Source of the DNA: Serripes groenlandicus
Lineage: Eukaryota; Mollusca; Bivalvia; Cardiida; Cardiidae
Assembly (NCBI GenBank): GCA_031761405.1
Contig: JASEVX010000011.1
Location: 21,603,996-21,667,995 of the forward strand
Direction of reading: 5' to 3'
DNA: 64,000 bases
Shown: positions 1 to 12,269 of the stretch, piece after piece
How the letters are laid out: the number at the start of each line of letters is the position of its first letter
How positions within the stretch are numbered: position 1 is the stretch's first letter
Program-made: the position numbers and the translations under genes
Notes under the pieces: generated by a model
Seen by the model: the letters and a program-made list of their open reading frames with translations, nothing else
Told to the model about the DNA's origin: nothing
The model's database searches: none

Positions 1-664
1 ATTTTCAAATAATTATGTAGAAATGTTCCGTGGGTGACCCTCTATCAGATTCCTTCAAGCCATGTTGATTGGTAAAAAAACATGGCCGTCACAGGGCGGG
101 GCTATTTTGCCTATATGGCTAAAGAGCTAACTTAAAAAATCTTCTCCTCCAAAAGTGTCAGGCCGATTTTCAAATAATTTTGTAGAAATGTTCCTTGTGT
201 GAACCTTAATTAGATTCCTTCAAGAAATGTTGATTGGGCGAAAAACATGGCCGCCAGGGGGCGGGGCTTTTTTGCGTTATATAGCTATAGTGAAAACTTA
301 AAACATCTTCTTCTCCGAAAGTGTTCAGCCGATTTTCAAATAATTTTGTAGAAATGTTCATTGGGTGACCCTCTTTCAGATTCCTTCAAGCCATGTTGAT
401 TGGTCAAAAAACATGGCCGCCAGAGGGCGGGGCTATTTTGACTTATATGACCATAGTGAAAACTTAAAAAATCTTCTCCTCCGAAAGTGTCAGGCATATT
501 TTCAAATAATTTTGCAGAAACATTCTTTTGGTGACACTCTACAAGATTCCTTTAAGCCATGGTGGTTGGTAAAAAAAATAGCCACCACGGGGCAGGGCTG
601 TTTGGAGATTTTATTTTTGCCTTATGGGCGTGGAGCGATACTGGCCCTCTTGGGCCTCTTGTTT
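1..664 (-). repeat. Pearl/Helentron-like array, about 166 bp units, cut by the window edge
   Basis: Four units, each with a GGTCAAAAAACATGGCCGCC core and an AGATTCCTTCAAGCC segment. The right edge GGCCCTCTTGGGCCTCTTGT is the inverted form of the ACAAGAGG start seen in other copies. It is nearly identical to 7533-8192. Confidence 0.75.
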
Positions 665-796
665 TAAAATTGTTGCCAGAATGTTTTCAAACGTTCTCTG
701 CTGCAGATGCATCAAAATGTGTCTGTAAGTAGGAGACGGTTAAATGCATTTAAAATAATGACACAGAACAATGTTCACTATGTTCCTGTTTTACAG

Positions 797-855
797 TCCC
801 CATGGATTTGGATGTTAAGTTGAAGGCTGTCATGATTGGAGCAGTTTTCCTTATT
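797..855 (+). CDS. Candidate exon: short cytoplasmic tail plus membrane anchor
   Basis: TGTTTTACAG| is followed by tccccATG and an 18-codon reading frame MDLDVKLKAVMIGAVFLI, then |GTAAGT in phase 0. The peptide looks like the start of a type II membrane protein (a few charged residues, then a hydrophobic run). Joined in phase to either candidate exon at 3592 or 6060 it reads on into DFxFFE. The gene is not identified. A Golgi sulfo- or glycosyltransferase stem is possible but is a guess. Confidence 0.4.
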
Positions 856-933
856 GTAAGTCCATTTTTAACCCTTATCCTGTTATATGTTACTTTAAAC
901 AACGTTTGTTTAGCGTGCTATATATGAACAACT

Positions 934-1165
934 GTAACCCCCCTTTCTCACATACAACAAATTTGTAGCAGACGACTTTGAAAACATCTAGGCAGAAATA
1001 TGAGAACTCTCTATAAATGAAGGAACAATTATTGAACAAAGTTAAAAGCATTGTGGCAAAAGGAGAAATTGCTTATTATGAGCAATTTCTACTTCTGCCT
1101 TAATGTTTCCAAAGTCGTCTGCCACAGAGGTGTCAGAAAGTGTCATTATGTGGGAAAGGGTTTAA
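934..1165 (-). mobile_element. TTAA MITE, CACATA subfamily
   Basis: Ends CCTTTCTCACATACAAC ... TATGTGGGAAAGGG with TTAA at 1162. Both TGCTGCAG-type subterminal repeats are decayed. Confidence 0.75.
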
Positions 1166-1239
1166 CAACATTTCCTTATCACGCTATCTATGTGCAACTC
1201 CAATCTCATTAAGATCAGACTTAAATACTTCGCTGTACG

Positions 1240-1560
1240 TATATCAGATCTGACTACTCCGCATAAAGGGTGGTCTCAAATTGACCTTATATATTAAATA
1301 CTTATGAGCATGTGACTGTGCTCGGATTTTATGTCAACTGTAATCACTCGATACAACAAACGCTCATGTTATATAATTGGAACACTCAATAATCACTACT
1401 TCTCTTTAGCGTTTATTCATATAGGTTATCTTACCTGTTTATACCAAACAATTTGATGAGCGACAATTTGATTGGCTGATGCAAAGGTCAATCTGAGACG
1501 ACCTGTATAGGGCAGTCATAAGATCTATATACGAGACAGCGAAGTTTAGTTCTGGTTTTA
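1240..1560 (+). repeat. Unclassified dispersed repeat, paired with 14573-14820
   Basis: Shares GACAATTTGATTGGCTGA, the GCATAAA start region and an AAGTTTAG-TCTGGTTT end with 14573-14820, where a MITE occupies the TTTAA. No coding potential seen. Confidence 0.5.
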
Positions 1561-1633
1561 ATGAGATTGGTGCAACTCTAAACAGCATATGTGCTTCTCT
1601 AAACAACATGTGCTTATCCTGAAATGCTTGACT

Positions 1634-2196
1634 TTAACCCTTTCCTGCATCCAGACAATCTCTGAAGCCTCTGCAGCAGACGACTTTTGAAAACATTGTG
1701 ACAAAAGGAGAGATAAAAAAGCAAAATGCCTGTGAAATTGCTTCTTTTTCAAACTTTCTCGTCATTTCTGTATCAAAATTATCCAGCAGTCCTATTGCCA
1801 CTTTAACTCTTTCCCACATATAGATGCTTTCTGAAAACATAGTGACAAAAGAAGAAATTGCTGAACGCAAGCAATTTCTCCTTTTGCCACAATGTTTTCA
1901 ACCTTTTATCAGTAATTATACTAACAATTATAGAGATTTTTCAGTAGACATTTTCAAAGTCGTCTGCTGCAGATTCACTTTATACAACAAATCAGCAGCA
2001 GACGACTTTGATAAAATATAGACAATAATATGAATTGTCTCTATAAATAAAAGCATGATTACTGAAAAGAATTAAAATCATTGTGGCAAAAGGAGAAAAA
2101 TTGCTTGTTATGAACGATTTCTTCTTTTGCCACAATGTTTTCAAAATTCAGCTGCAGAGGTGTCAAAAAAAGTGTCTGTATGAGGTAAAGGGTTAA
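1634..2196. mobile_element. Cluster of three degenerate TTAA MITEs
   Basis: Starts at TTAA 1634, 1803 and about 1980. The inner ends have lost their outer repeats. The cluster closes at TTAA 2193, which is shared with the next copy. Confidence 0.65.
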
Positions 2197-2422
2197 CCCT
2201 TTCCCTCATACGACAATTCTGCAGCAGACGACTTTGAACGTATTTTGTCAAAACATAGAAAATCTCCATAATTGAATGGATAACCTATGACAAAAAGTAG
2301 AAAACATTGTGGTAAAAGGAGAAATTGCACGTTTTGTGCAATTTCTCCTTTTGTCACTATGTTTTCAAAAAGCCGTCTGCTGCAGAGGTATCAGAAAGCG
2401 TCTGTATGAGAGAAAGCGTTAA
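2193..2422 (-). mobile_element. TTAA MITE, full length (230 bp)
   Basis: CCCTTTCCCTCATACGAC at the left end. The central hairpin GAAATTGCACGTTTTGTGCA is intact. It shares its first TTAA with the upstream copy. Confidence 0.88.
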
Positions 2423-2693
2423 CATATCATACCAGGTAACACAATATACAAATTCAGCACAATCTATGTTAGCCTCATCCCAATTGAAAATGTTCAACCC
2501 TCACCCTGAAAACTTTTGATATCATTGTTGAAAATGGAGAAATAGCTCAAAATGATAAGATTCTTTCAAAGTCTTCTTCCACTTTTCGAGATATACTGTA
2601 ACAATACCATTTTTCTTCCTACACTTTATTAACATTTATGAGATATCGGGAAGAAGTAATGTTGTGATAACCTTGGTGTCGTTGTCACAACAC

Positions 2694-2925
2694 TTAACCC
2701 TTTCCCCTCATATAGACGCTTTCTGGCGCCTCTGCAGCAGGCGGCTTTTTGAATACATAGTGACAAAAAAAAGAAATTGCACAAAACGTGCAATTTCTCC
2801 TTTTGTCACAATGTTTTCCACTTTTTGTCATGGGTTATCCATTCAATTATGGAGATTTTCTATGTTTTGACAAAATACGTTCAGAGTCGTCTGCTGCAGA
2901 ATTGTCGTATGAGGGAAAAGGTTAA
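2694..2925 (+). mobile_element. TTAA MITE, full length (232 bp)
   Basis: Both TTAA present. TCATATAGACGC left end and GTCGTATGAGGG right end. Confidence 0.9.
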
Positions 2926-3129
2926 ACCTTACTGTATAACTAAAAAACAGTAACACATATTTAGATGAAACTTGGTTTGATGTTCCTAGAAACAATACAC
3001 ATGATTATACAAAGTCTCATAACTCTGGCTTTTAATACTGGTTATTTAGTTATGCCCGTTTTTGGTCGTAGCATTTCATGCAAAAAGTTTAACCTTGCCC
3101 ATAAAACAAAAAACTGTTCAACTTGAAAT

Positions 3130-3325
3130 TTAACCCTTTCCCTCATATAGACGCTATATCTACAGCAGACGGCTTTTTGAAAACTTAGTAACAAAAGAAG
3201 AAATTGCACAATGTTTTCCACTTTTAGTTATAGGTTATCCATTCAATTATAGAGATTTTCCATTATTTGACAAAATATGTTCAAAGTCGTCTGCTGCAGA
3301 ATTGTCGTATGAGGGAAAGGGTTAA
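3130..3325 (+). mobile_element. TTAA MITE with deleted centre
   Basis: Both ends and TTAA are intact. The right arm of the central hairpin is missing (196 bp). Confidence 0.85.
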
Positions 3326-3591
3326 TACATGTGTTTCTAGGAACAATTCACTTGTCTCTACCAAGTCACCTAACTCTGGCTTTAATAATTATTCGTTAAT
3401 CAACTGTTTCAACTTTGAAAAAACAGACGAGCGTTGGCAATAGCTCTACGGCGCTCTTGTTTAGCCATTTCTGTTAGAGCTTCTACAATGATTTCATAGT
3501 TGCAGAATCATCAACAATCTGTGTTTTTTCTAGGTGTTAACAATTTAATTATACAAATGATGGGGACATGTCTTTCAAACTACTATTTCAG

Positions 3592-3642
3592 GACTTTGTG
3601 TTCTTTGAGAAAGCTCAAAATAACAACAACAACCATCATTAG
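3592..3642 (+). CDS. Candidate terminal exon, copy a
   Basis: TACTATTTCAG| then DFVFFEKAQNNNNNHH and TAG. It is paralogous to the stretch at 6060. A good acceptor and phase-0 compatibility with the 797-855 exon support it. The low-complexity Asn run and short length argue for caution. Confidence 0.35.
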   Translation, partial: DFVFFEKAQNNNNNHH

Positions 3643-3900
3643 AGTCGAGAAGAATCGAGAAGAGAAAAGCACAGTGTAAAAAAGTGCCATAATCTATGAG
3701 GACTAGAGACTTAGTCGACTTTTCTTTTCGATCTGCAGAGAATAAGACCAAGACCTCACCACTTTGTTGTGTATTAACTTTTTGCTGCTTCTAATAGGAT
3801 TTACTCTACTTACAACATCTAGCTACTTGGGATCCTAACACATCTGCATACAGTGAAGCCTGCAGTCTCACCAGAGCCTCACTGTCTGCCTACCTGTTAT

Positions 3901-4132
3901 TTAACCCTTTCCCTCATACAGCAAATCTGCAGCAGACGACTTTAAAACATATTTTGTGAAAAAATAGAAAATCTCTATAATTGAATGTATAACCTATGAC
4001 TAAAAGTGGAAAACATTGTGGCAAAAGGAGAAATTGCTCGTTTTGAGCAATTTCTTCTTTTGTCACTATGTTTTTAAAAAGCCGTCTGCTGCAGAGGCTT
4101 CAGAAAGCGTCTTTATGAGGGAAAAGTGTTAA
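3901..4132 (-). mobile_element. TTAA MITE, full length (232 bp)
   Basis: Both TTAA present; central tip GCTCGTTTTGAGC. Lies between the two candidate terminal exons of the left-edge gene. Confidence 0.88.
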
Positions 4133-4330
4133 TCCTAGATGAATCTTTTTGTCAAAGCATTGCAAATGTTGCCAATAACGCTTAACACTAATTTACCTTA
4201 ATATAATCCTGTTATGGAGAGTCAATAAGACCCCAAATTGCAAGATGCGGCTTTTTGTTTTGTTCAGCCAATCAAAATATCAAAACCATCATTATAGGGA
4301 ACACACTGATTCCTCAAACATGTATAAATT

Positions 4331-4562
4331 ATAAACCCTTTCCCACATGCAAAAAGACTGCAGCAGATGACTTTAAAAGCATTGAGCAAAACTATGGAAA
4401 TTTTCTGTGCCTGAATATATATAACTGTTGAATAAATTTGGAAACGTTGTGACAAAAGTAGAAATTGCTCATTATGAGCAATTTCTCCTTTTGTCACAGT
4501 GTTTTTCAAAGGTCGTCTGCTGCAGATGTGTCAAAACACGTCTGCAAGTGGGAAAAGGTTAA
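4331..4562 (-). mobile_element. TTAA MITE, CACATG subfamily
   Basis: Central palindrome GAAATTGCTCATTATGAGCA; left target decayed to ATAA, right TTAA at 4559. Confidence 0.78.
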
Positions 4563-4618
4563 ATGTCTGACAAATTACCTACGCCATCACATTCCTCATA
4601 ATTGCAAAACCCACCTGT

Positions 4619-4852
4619 CCATACCCTTTCCCACATTCAGACGCGATTTGATTCATCTTCAGCAGGCTGCTTTTGAAATATTGTTGCAGAAGGAGAAATC
4701 ACTAATAACAAGCAATTTCTTCTTTTGAAATTAATAGTTTCTATTCTACTTTAAATATGTTTTTTTCATTATTATAGATAGATTTAAAAAAAATTGCATC
4801 AAGGTTTTTAAAGTGGTGTGCTTCAAATTAGCTGTATGTGGAAAAGGATTAA
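4619..4852 (+). mobile_element. TTAA MITE, old copy
   Basis: Only CCCTTTCCCACATTCAGACG and GTATGTGGAAAAGGATTAA remain clear. Confidence 0.6.
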
Positions 4853-5430
4853 GAGAAGATTTTACAATGTGGCGGATTAGGATTTTATATTTGACTAGGT
4901 CAAAATGTGGATGTGAAACTTCAATTACATGCCATTCATAATTTCATTTAATGTATACATGTGTTATTTCATTATAAAAAAACCATTTTAATTTGTATAA
5001 TTTGTCTTTTTTATGTCTTAAAAAGTTATAAAATGTAAGGAAAATAATGTTGCAGTAGTGATACGTGGCTTTGTATTGTCTGCTCGGAGCTTGGGAAAAT
5101 TGACATCTCACTCGACCTTCCATCTTGTTATCTTTTAAGTTTTCCACATTTCTCATAGTTCAATACAAACTGACATAAGGCTACTGCAACAAAATATTCC
5201 ATAAAATGATGTAAAACATGTAAATGTATAACTTTATGAAAAAAAATATAAGATACCATAATTTCACACTGACCCAGCGAGATGCTTTCTCATGCCTCGA
5301 CAGCAGGCAACTTCTGTAAACATTGCGGCAAAACGATAAATTGCTAAAAATGAGCAATTTCACTTTTTGTCACTGTGTTTTCAAAAGTTGTCTGAAGATG
5401 CGTCATAATGCGTCGGCAAGAGGGGAAGGG

Positions 5431-5659
5431 TTAACCCTTTCCCTCATATAGACACTTTCTGACGCCTCTGCAGCAGACAGCTTTTTGAAAACAGTGACAA
5501 AAGAAGAAATTGCACAAAACGTGCAATTTCTCCTTTTGCCACAATGTTTTCCACTTTTAGTCATAGTGTTATCCATTCAATTATTGAGAGTTTCCAGTTT
5601 TTGAGAAAATACGTTCAAAGTCGTCTGCTGCAGAATTGTCGTATGAGGGAAAGGGTTAA
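5431..5659 (+). mobile_element. TTAA MITE, full length, abutting an older fragment
   Basis: TTAA at 5431 is shared with a decayed copy (about 5260-5434). The central tip is GCACAAAACGTGC. Confidence 0.88.
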
Positions 5660-5738
5660 GTATCAAACTTACATAAAATTGACAATTTATCAATTGGATA
5701 CAGAGTAGTGAAACACACGAAATTGCTCATTGTGTTTC

Positions 5739-5946
5739 TGACGCCTTTGCAGCAGACGGCTTTTTGAAAACATAGTGACAAAAGAAGAAATTGCTCAAAA
5801 CAAGCAATTTCTCCTTTTTCCACAATGTTTTTCCACTTTCAGTCATAGGTTATCCATTTAATTATAGAGATTTTCTATTTTTTGACAAAATATGTTCAAA
5901 ATCGTTTGCTGCAGAAATTGAATTGTCGTATGAGGGAAAGGGGTAA
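5739..5946 (+). mobile_element. TTAA MITE lacking its left terminal repeat
   Basis: Begins inside the left arm (GACGCCTTTGCAGCAGACGG) and runs to GTATGAGGGAAAGGGGTAA. Confidence 0.75.
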
Positions 5947-6059
5947 TTAAATGTTAAATATTAGTCTTCTGTAAAGTTTTCAAAAAAATGTTTCCAAAGA
6001 TAAAAATATCAAATTGACTCAATAAACTTTGTTCTAATTTCATTTTTATGCATTTTCAG

Positions 6060-6116
6060 GATTTTATGTTCTTCGAGCAAAAACAGAATAACAATAACAA
6101 TCATGGGTCGTATTAA
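6060..6116 (+). CDS. Candidate terminal exon, copy b
   Basis: TTTTATGCATTTTCAG| then DFMFFEQKQNNNNNHGSY and TAA. Compared with copy a, the protein-level match (DF-x-FFE-x-x-Q-NNNNNH) is kept despite synonymous differences, which hints at coding constraint. It could be an alternative last exon of the same plus-strand gene. Confidence 0.35.
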   Translation, partial: DFMFFEQKQNNNNNHGSY

Positions 6117-6501
6117 GATCCCCTATAATGGAATACAGTGTTGCATACACCACAAGGTATCCTACAGTTAGCGTATCGGTTGTGCAGTTGTAACAATTTA
6201 CGCTTTTTTACAGAACGCACATACAGAGTCTTTCTATGCTTTCTCTTTAAAAACTTGCAGACGTATATGCAGCATATGACCTTTGAAAACATTCTGGCAA
6301 AAGAATAATTAAATTGATGATATAGCTTTAGAATTTCATAAATGAGACAAGCGATGGCATCTGCTTGCATACTCATGTTTACTTTAGCACTTCTATATCA
6401 TATCATCAGAGGTTTTATTGTCTGCATTATCCTTGTCCCCCATATTTTTACTCATATTTATATAATATTTTCAAGATCTTAAAGTCTTTTGCAGGGATAG
6501 A

Positions 6502-6664
6502 TACAGTCAAACCTGTGCTAAAGACCACCTTGAATAAGCAATTCCATTTCTATAGCAACCACTTTTATTTTCGCAATTACTCATTTACTGCATAAATGAC
6601 CCAGCAATTAAAGACCAGAATGTTGCCTTCCCAAGGGTGGTCTTTATGCACAGGTTCCACTGTA
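6502..6664 (+). mobile_element. Tc1/mariner-like MITE with TA target
   Basis: TA-CAGTCAAACCTGTGCTAAAG at the left and TCTTTATGCACAGGTTCCACTG-TA at the right: inverted ends starting CAGT, flanked by TA on both sides, 159 bp, no ORF. In minus sense it holds an uninterrupted GGTCTTTAATTGC site. Confidence 0.8.
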
Positions 6665-6783
6665 CATGTATATAAGTTTAGTTTTTGTCCGTCATGTCAT
6701 TAATGACCATTCAGTTTTGTGCCACAGAATCTATATAGGACAGGATTGATTTTCATAATCCTTTAGCACATAAAACGATTTTG

Positions 6784-7013
6784 TTAACCCTTTCCCGCAT
6801 ACGACAATTCTGCAGCAGACGACTTTGAACATAGTTTGTCAAAATATAGAAAATCTCTTTAACTGAATGGATAACCTATGATTAAAAGTGGAAAACATTG
6901 TGACAAAAGAAGAAATTGCTCGTTTTGAGCAATTTCTTCTTTTGTCACTATGTTTTCAAAAAGCATTCTGCTGCAGAGGCGTAAGAAAGCGTCTATATGA
7001 GGGAAAGGGTTAA
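6784..7013 (-). mobile_element. TTAA MITE, full length (230 bp)
   Basis: Left end CCCTTTCCCGCATACGAC, both TTAA present. Confidence 0.88.
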
Positions 7014-7090
7014 GCTCTAGGCAATGTTATAAAAAACTTCTAATTGTGAGTTATATTTTTGAAGAGTTATGACAAATTTCTCCTTTTTAG

Positions 7091-8192
7091 CTCCACTGGC
7101 TGAAAGCCAGTCGAGCTTATGTCATGGCGAATTGTCCGTCGTGCGTCCGTGCGTGCGTGCGTGCGTTAACCTTTTCCTTTAAACGACTTCTTCTCCCTAA
7201 CCACTTGGCCAATTTGGTTGAAACTTCATGGGAAGCATCCTCTCAATGTCCTCTACTAAATTCCTTCAAATTTTTTTGATCCATTCAAAATTCTGGTTTC
7301 CATGGCAACTGAAAGAAAAAAATAGTGAGAACTTAAAAAATCTTCTTCTCCAAAAGTGTCAGGCCGATTTTCAAATAATTTTGTAGAAATGTTCCTTGGG
7401 TGACCCTTTATTAGATTCCTTCAAGAAATTTTGATTGGGCGAAAAACATGGCCGCCAGGGGGCGGGGCTTTTTTGCCTTATATAGCTATAGTGAAAACTT
7501 AAATAATCTTCTTCTCAAAAAGTGTTCAGCAGATTTTCAAATAATTATGTAGAAATGTTCCGTGGGTGACCCTCTATCAGATTCCTTCAAGCCATGTTGA
7601 TTGGTAAAAAAACATGGCCGTCACAGGGCGGGGCTAATTTGCCTATATGGCTAAAGAGCAAACTTAAAAAATCTTCTCCTCCAAAAGTGTCAGGCCGATT
7701 TTCAAATAATTTTGTAGAAATTTTCCTTTTGTGAACCTTAATTAGATTCCTTCAAGAAATGTTGATTGGGCGAAAAACATGGCCGCCAGGGGGCGGGGCT
7801 TTTTTGCGTTATATAGCTATAGTGAAAACTTAAAACATCTTCTTCTCCGAAAGTGTTCAGCCGATTTTCAAATAATTTTGTAGAAATGTTCATTGGGTGA
7901 CCCTCTATCAGATTCCTTCAAGCCATGTTGATTGGTCGAAAAACATGGCCGCCAGAGGGCGGGGCTATTTTGACTTATATGACCATAGTGAAAACTTAAA
8001 AAATCTTCTCCTCCGAAAGTGTCAGGCATATTTTCAAATAATTTTGCAGAAACATTCCTTTGGTGACACTCTACAAGATTCCTTTAAGCCATGGTGGTTG
8101 GTAAAAAAAATAGCCACCACGGGGCAGGGCTGTTTGGAGATTTTATTTTTGCCTTATGGCCGTGGAGCGATACTGGCCCTCTTGGGCCTCTT
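7091..8192 (-). repeat. Pearl/Helentron-like array with terminal hairpin
   Basis: Begins at a short hairpin (CCACTGGCTGAAAGCCAGT), followed by a GTGCGTGCGTGCG microsatellite and about six 166 bp core units. It ends in the inverted ACAAGAGGCCC start, so the element reads on the minus strand. The hairpin, microsatellite and core order is that described for Helentron-associated (pearl/CvA) elements. Confidence 0.75.
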
Positions 8193-8429
8193 GTTTCACA
8201 ATGTTTTCAAAAGTCATCTGCTGCAGATGTATCAAAATGCTTCTGCAGGGGGGAAAGGGTTCATCTTTTTTTTAATTGAGTGCCTTTGGTTTTTTTGAAG
8301 CCTTGAAAATCTGTCTGTAACTAGATCTGTTTGGTGTTTTAATCAATCATATTTAATGACAGACTTCATGTATATATCTACAATTTATTTTTAAATGCCA
8401 CAAAAACATGGATATGGGGGCGTTTTCAA

Positions 8430-8546
8430 GTTATAAAGTTCTTATTTGACACTCTATGTTGAAGGTACTCAAAAGAATTGCCTCAATGAGAAGATTCTTT
8501 TGAGTACCCACAACATAGGGTTTGGTTGCCTTATCTAGAGCTCTGA
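8430..8546 (+). mobile_element. Palindromic MITE with CCCACAACATAGG core
   Basis: GTACTCAAAAGAATTGCCTC faces GATTCTTTTGAGTACCCACA, and the right end CTTATCTAGAGCTCTGA is the inverse of the CAGAGCTCTAGATAAG start seen at 24805. Confidence 0.65.
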
Positions 8547-9244
8547 AAATTGATTGAAACATTTTTGTGGAGTGGCTCATATAAAGTGATGATGATAGTG
8601 ACATGTTTTTTTCAATCAGGGCACAACTTGTTTTATTTTATTATATATATATGTGCGTTGTGGTTTACAAAGTAGCGGAGTATTTCTCCAACCGCTGATG
8701 ACCTGTGCAAACAGTTTGGTCCAGATCAGACTGATAAAACATGGAGCCTGATCTGAAATCCAAACTGTTTGACACTTTGAAATATTTTTTTTCCATTATT
8801 TAATTAAGTGATGCAGACGAGAATAGCCTGAAAAGAGTTCAACTTGTTATTGTTACCTTTTGTTTGTTGTTATAACTTATGACTCAAAGTCACAAATGTT
8901 TAAAGCCAAAACTTACGTTAATCTTATTCAATCATTCCATTTACTAATCCCTAGCACGACACAGGCACTTTCTGATGCCTCTGCAGCAGACACATTTTCA
9001 AAACATTGTTGTAAAAGAAGGCATTGCTCGATATTAAGCCATTGCTCTTTTTCCGTAATGTTTTCATCTTTCAATTTATATTCAAGATATTTGTATTGCA
9101 GTTGACTCAAAAAGTATTTTATTAGGCAAACTGACAATCAGCATTACTTTTACTTTACATTATTTTATTGTATGATAATATATATATTTAAGAAAGTATA
9201 AAAAAAAAAAAAAAGTTATTTACTGAGTCGAGCAATCTATGGCC

Positions 9245-10160
9245 CTCTTGTTTGAGGGAAACATACTGCAGCACTCCTTTTATCACAAAATAGTTGTTAT
9301 TGTGATCGCCTTTTGTACGGCGTCCATCGTGCGTGGTCCGTCAACATCTTTTCCTCAGTAACCAGTGGGTAAATTGGGATCAAATTTCACAGAAAGCATT
9401 CTCTCAATGACCTCACCAGAATTCCCTCAAACTTTTGGGATCCTTGCATAATTCTGGTTTCCATGGCAACCAAACAAAAAATACTTTAAAATTCTTCTTA
9501 TCCCAAACTGGTGGGCCGATTTACAAATAATTTTCTAGAAATGTTCCCAAGGTGACTTATCTATCAGATTTCTTCATACCATGTTGATTGGTCGAATACT
9601 ATGTCTTCCAGGGGGTTGGAACTATTTTGCCTTATATGGCTGTAGTGAAAACTTCTTGTAGTGAAAGTGTTTGGCCGATTTTCAAATAATTTTGAGGAAA
9701 TGTTCCTGTGGTGACCCTCTATCAGATATCTTCTAGCAATGTCGATTGGTTGAAAAACATGGCCAGGAGGGGGAAGGGCAGTTTTGCCTTTTAAGGCTTT
9801 AGTGAAAACTTAAAAAATCTTCTCCAACGAAAGTATCTGGGCAATTTTCAAATCATTTTTGAAGAAATGCTCCTTGGGTGACCCTCTATCAGCTTCCACC
9901 AAGTCAAATTGATTAATCTTAAAATATGGCTGCCAGGGGGTTGCGGCTGATAACCATATATTGGCTTTAGTGAAAACTTAAAAAAAAACTTATCCTCTCA
10001 AACTATTTGGCCGATTTTCAAATAATTTTACAGAAATGTTCCTTGGGTGACACAGTATGAGATTCCTTCAAGCCATGGTGATTGGTCAAAAAAAATGGCC
10101 CCCAAGGGGCGGGGCTATTTGGAGATTTAATTTTTGCCTGATGGCAGTGGAGCTCTTGTA
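9245..10160 (-). repeat. Pearl/Helentron-like array, diverged
   Basis: About five decayed units of the same 166 bp core (CATGGC, AGATTYCTTC, GTGAAAACTT) between GGCCCTCTTGT at 9241 and GCAGTGGAGCTCTTGT at about 10145. It carries a GTGCGTGGTCCGTC remnant near its left end. Confidence 0.65.
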
Positions 10161-11176
10161 TTAGCTTACCTGACCACTAAATGAGTTTATGTGGTTGTCA
10201 GTGTGGTTGACATGACAAAGCACATTGCATAACTTTTCTGGAAGTAGCATTTAACCATTTCTCTCACTAAAATGTGGCATGACAATTTTGCAGTAGATGC
10301 CTTTTTAATCACCATTCAAGTTTTAACCTCATTTATCGAGATCTTCCATATTTTCATCTGGACATTTTCAAAGTTGTCTGCTGCAGATTTGTTGTAAGCT
10401 GAAAAGGGATGATAGCATTAGTTTCTAATAGTATTTGTTTTAACTATCTATCTTTATGTACCTTCTTGAATTCCATATAATTGGTATTAAATTTTCTCCA
10501 GTGGAAAACGTGTTTTACTTTTGAATCTTTGACCCTTAGTTAAAAAATAAATCTCCAATAACTAAAAATGGTAGTAATGGCTTCCCTCCTTGAAGCTCAG
10601 CATGGGCCAGTAGCGGGAACTTGCCCAGAAAAGGCCGTGATATAACTGAACAATTGTTGAAAGCAGCGTAAAACATCGATCAATCAATTCTCCTAAAAAC
10701 ACTGGCATTGTGGAGCCTCTGCAGCAACTACTTTTGAAACATTGTGACGAGAGGAGAAATTGCTCATAATGAGCGATTTCTCCTTTTGCCTGAGTGTTTT
10801 CAACTATATGCAGTAATTTTACTTCCACTTCTAGAGATTTTCAATAGTTTTACCTTGACGATTTTAAAGTCATCTGCTGAAAAGTTATTGTATGTGGGGT
10901 TTATTGGTCATGAAGCAAATGAATTTTGAAACATAGCTGCTCCAAATGACTCAATTGAGTTTTAATGCTGTTTTCAACAATATTTAATTAATATTAACAG
11001 TTCACTTATCCTTTGGTGACGAACCAGTACTAGGCTAGGAAATGTGTTCTTGACCAGGACGCTATACAATATCTGTATAGGAAATATGGCTAGGACAAAG
11101 TTTTGTGATCACTTTCTGGCTGTAGTCTGTCGTCCCTAAACAATTGCTTGGTTCTATCTTACATCACTGCAGGTTA

Positions 11177-11455
11177 TTATACCCCCTTCGAAGAAGAGGG
11201 GGTATATAGGAGTCACTGTGTTGGGTTGTCTGTCGGCCGGAAGCCATATTTTGTCCGGCCTATTTCTTACAAACCACTGGGTGGAATTCAATAAAATTTT
11301 ACATGAAGCTTCTATACCAAGAGGAGATGTGCATATCCTAAAGAGGTTACAATTGCATGTTATTTTACAGAGTTATGGCCCTTTTACTTATTAAATTATT
11401 GTGTAGGTCAAGGTGCCGTTTAGGGGTTATTTATACTCTGCAGTGATAGTTCTAG
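11177..11455 (+). repeat. Repeat end with palindromic terminus
   Basis: A hairpin ATACCCCCTTCGAAGAAGAGG followed by GGGTATATAGGAGTCACTGT and ACAAACCACTGGGTGGAATT. The same unit appears inverted at 43082-43265. Probably a short Helentron-like copy. Confidence 0.55.
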
Positions 11456-11748
11456 TTTATGGTGGGCACCAATATAACCCAGCTAAAAGTGACTGACCTG
11501 ACCTCTTAACCCGAAGGCAAACTCGACCACGACGCTACAAAAGCTAGCTCTAAAACAACGTAGTATAAGTATCCCCTTATATAAACATATAGCTACATAT
11601 TGTCTATCTATGGGATAAGACCACTAAACTACACCATGTCTACCCATTTTCGAATGTAGTGGTCCGAATAATGAAGCCACGAGTCTGCGTTCAAATAATA
11701 ACAATATAGCACTAAAACAATTTCAATTCGGCTGCATGTGGGAAGTGG

Positions 11749-11914
11749 TTAACACTTTCCCTCATACAACAATTCTGCAGCAGACAGCTTTGAACACATT
11801 TTGTCAAAAAATAGAAAATCTCTATAATTGAATGGATAACCTATGTCACTATGTTTTAAAAAAACTGTCTGCTGCAGAGGCGTCCGAAAGCATCTATATG
11901 AGGTAAAGGGTTAT
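11749..11914 (-). mobile_element. TTAA MITE with deleted central hairpin
   Basis: Both outer ends present, 166 bp. The whole GAAATTGC...GCAATTTC hairpin is gone. Confidence 0.8.
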
Positions 11915-12269
11915 GTATGTTCAAGGTCACATTTGGTATAGAAGATGGTCTACATTTCTAAGAAGATGTGCATACATACCATTTGGTATAGATCTTGGTC
12001 TATTAGGAAATTAAGTCTTGATAAAGTTTACCAGGAGGCTAATAGTGACATTTAAATCACATTCAGTAATTCTGCAGAACTTAATTTTCGAAAACACATT
12101 GGCAAACATTAAATTATTAAACACGTATGAAAACTTTGTGTCAAAAGTAGTCTGTTGCAAGTGCATCAAAATGCATCTACAAGAGGGAAAGGGTTTATCA
12201 AATTATGGGTCCAGATGGACGTATATACCAATATCTTATCGGCCTATAACAAAAAAATAATCAGTGTTT

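Noticed and set aside
7897..8298. 133-codon open frame and its twin at 365-667
   Set aside because: Both run through the 166 bp array units. Their similarity is that of the repeat DNA.
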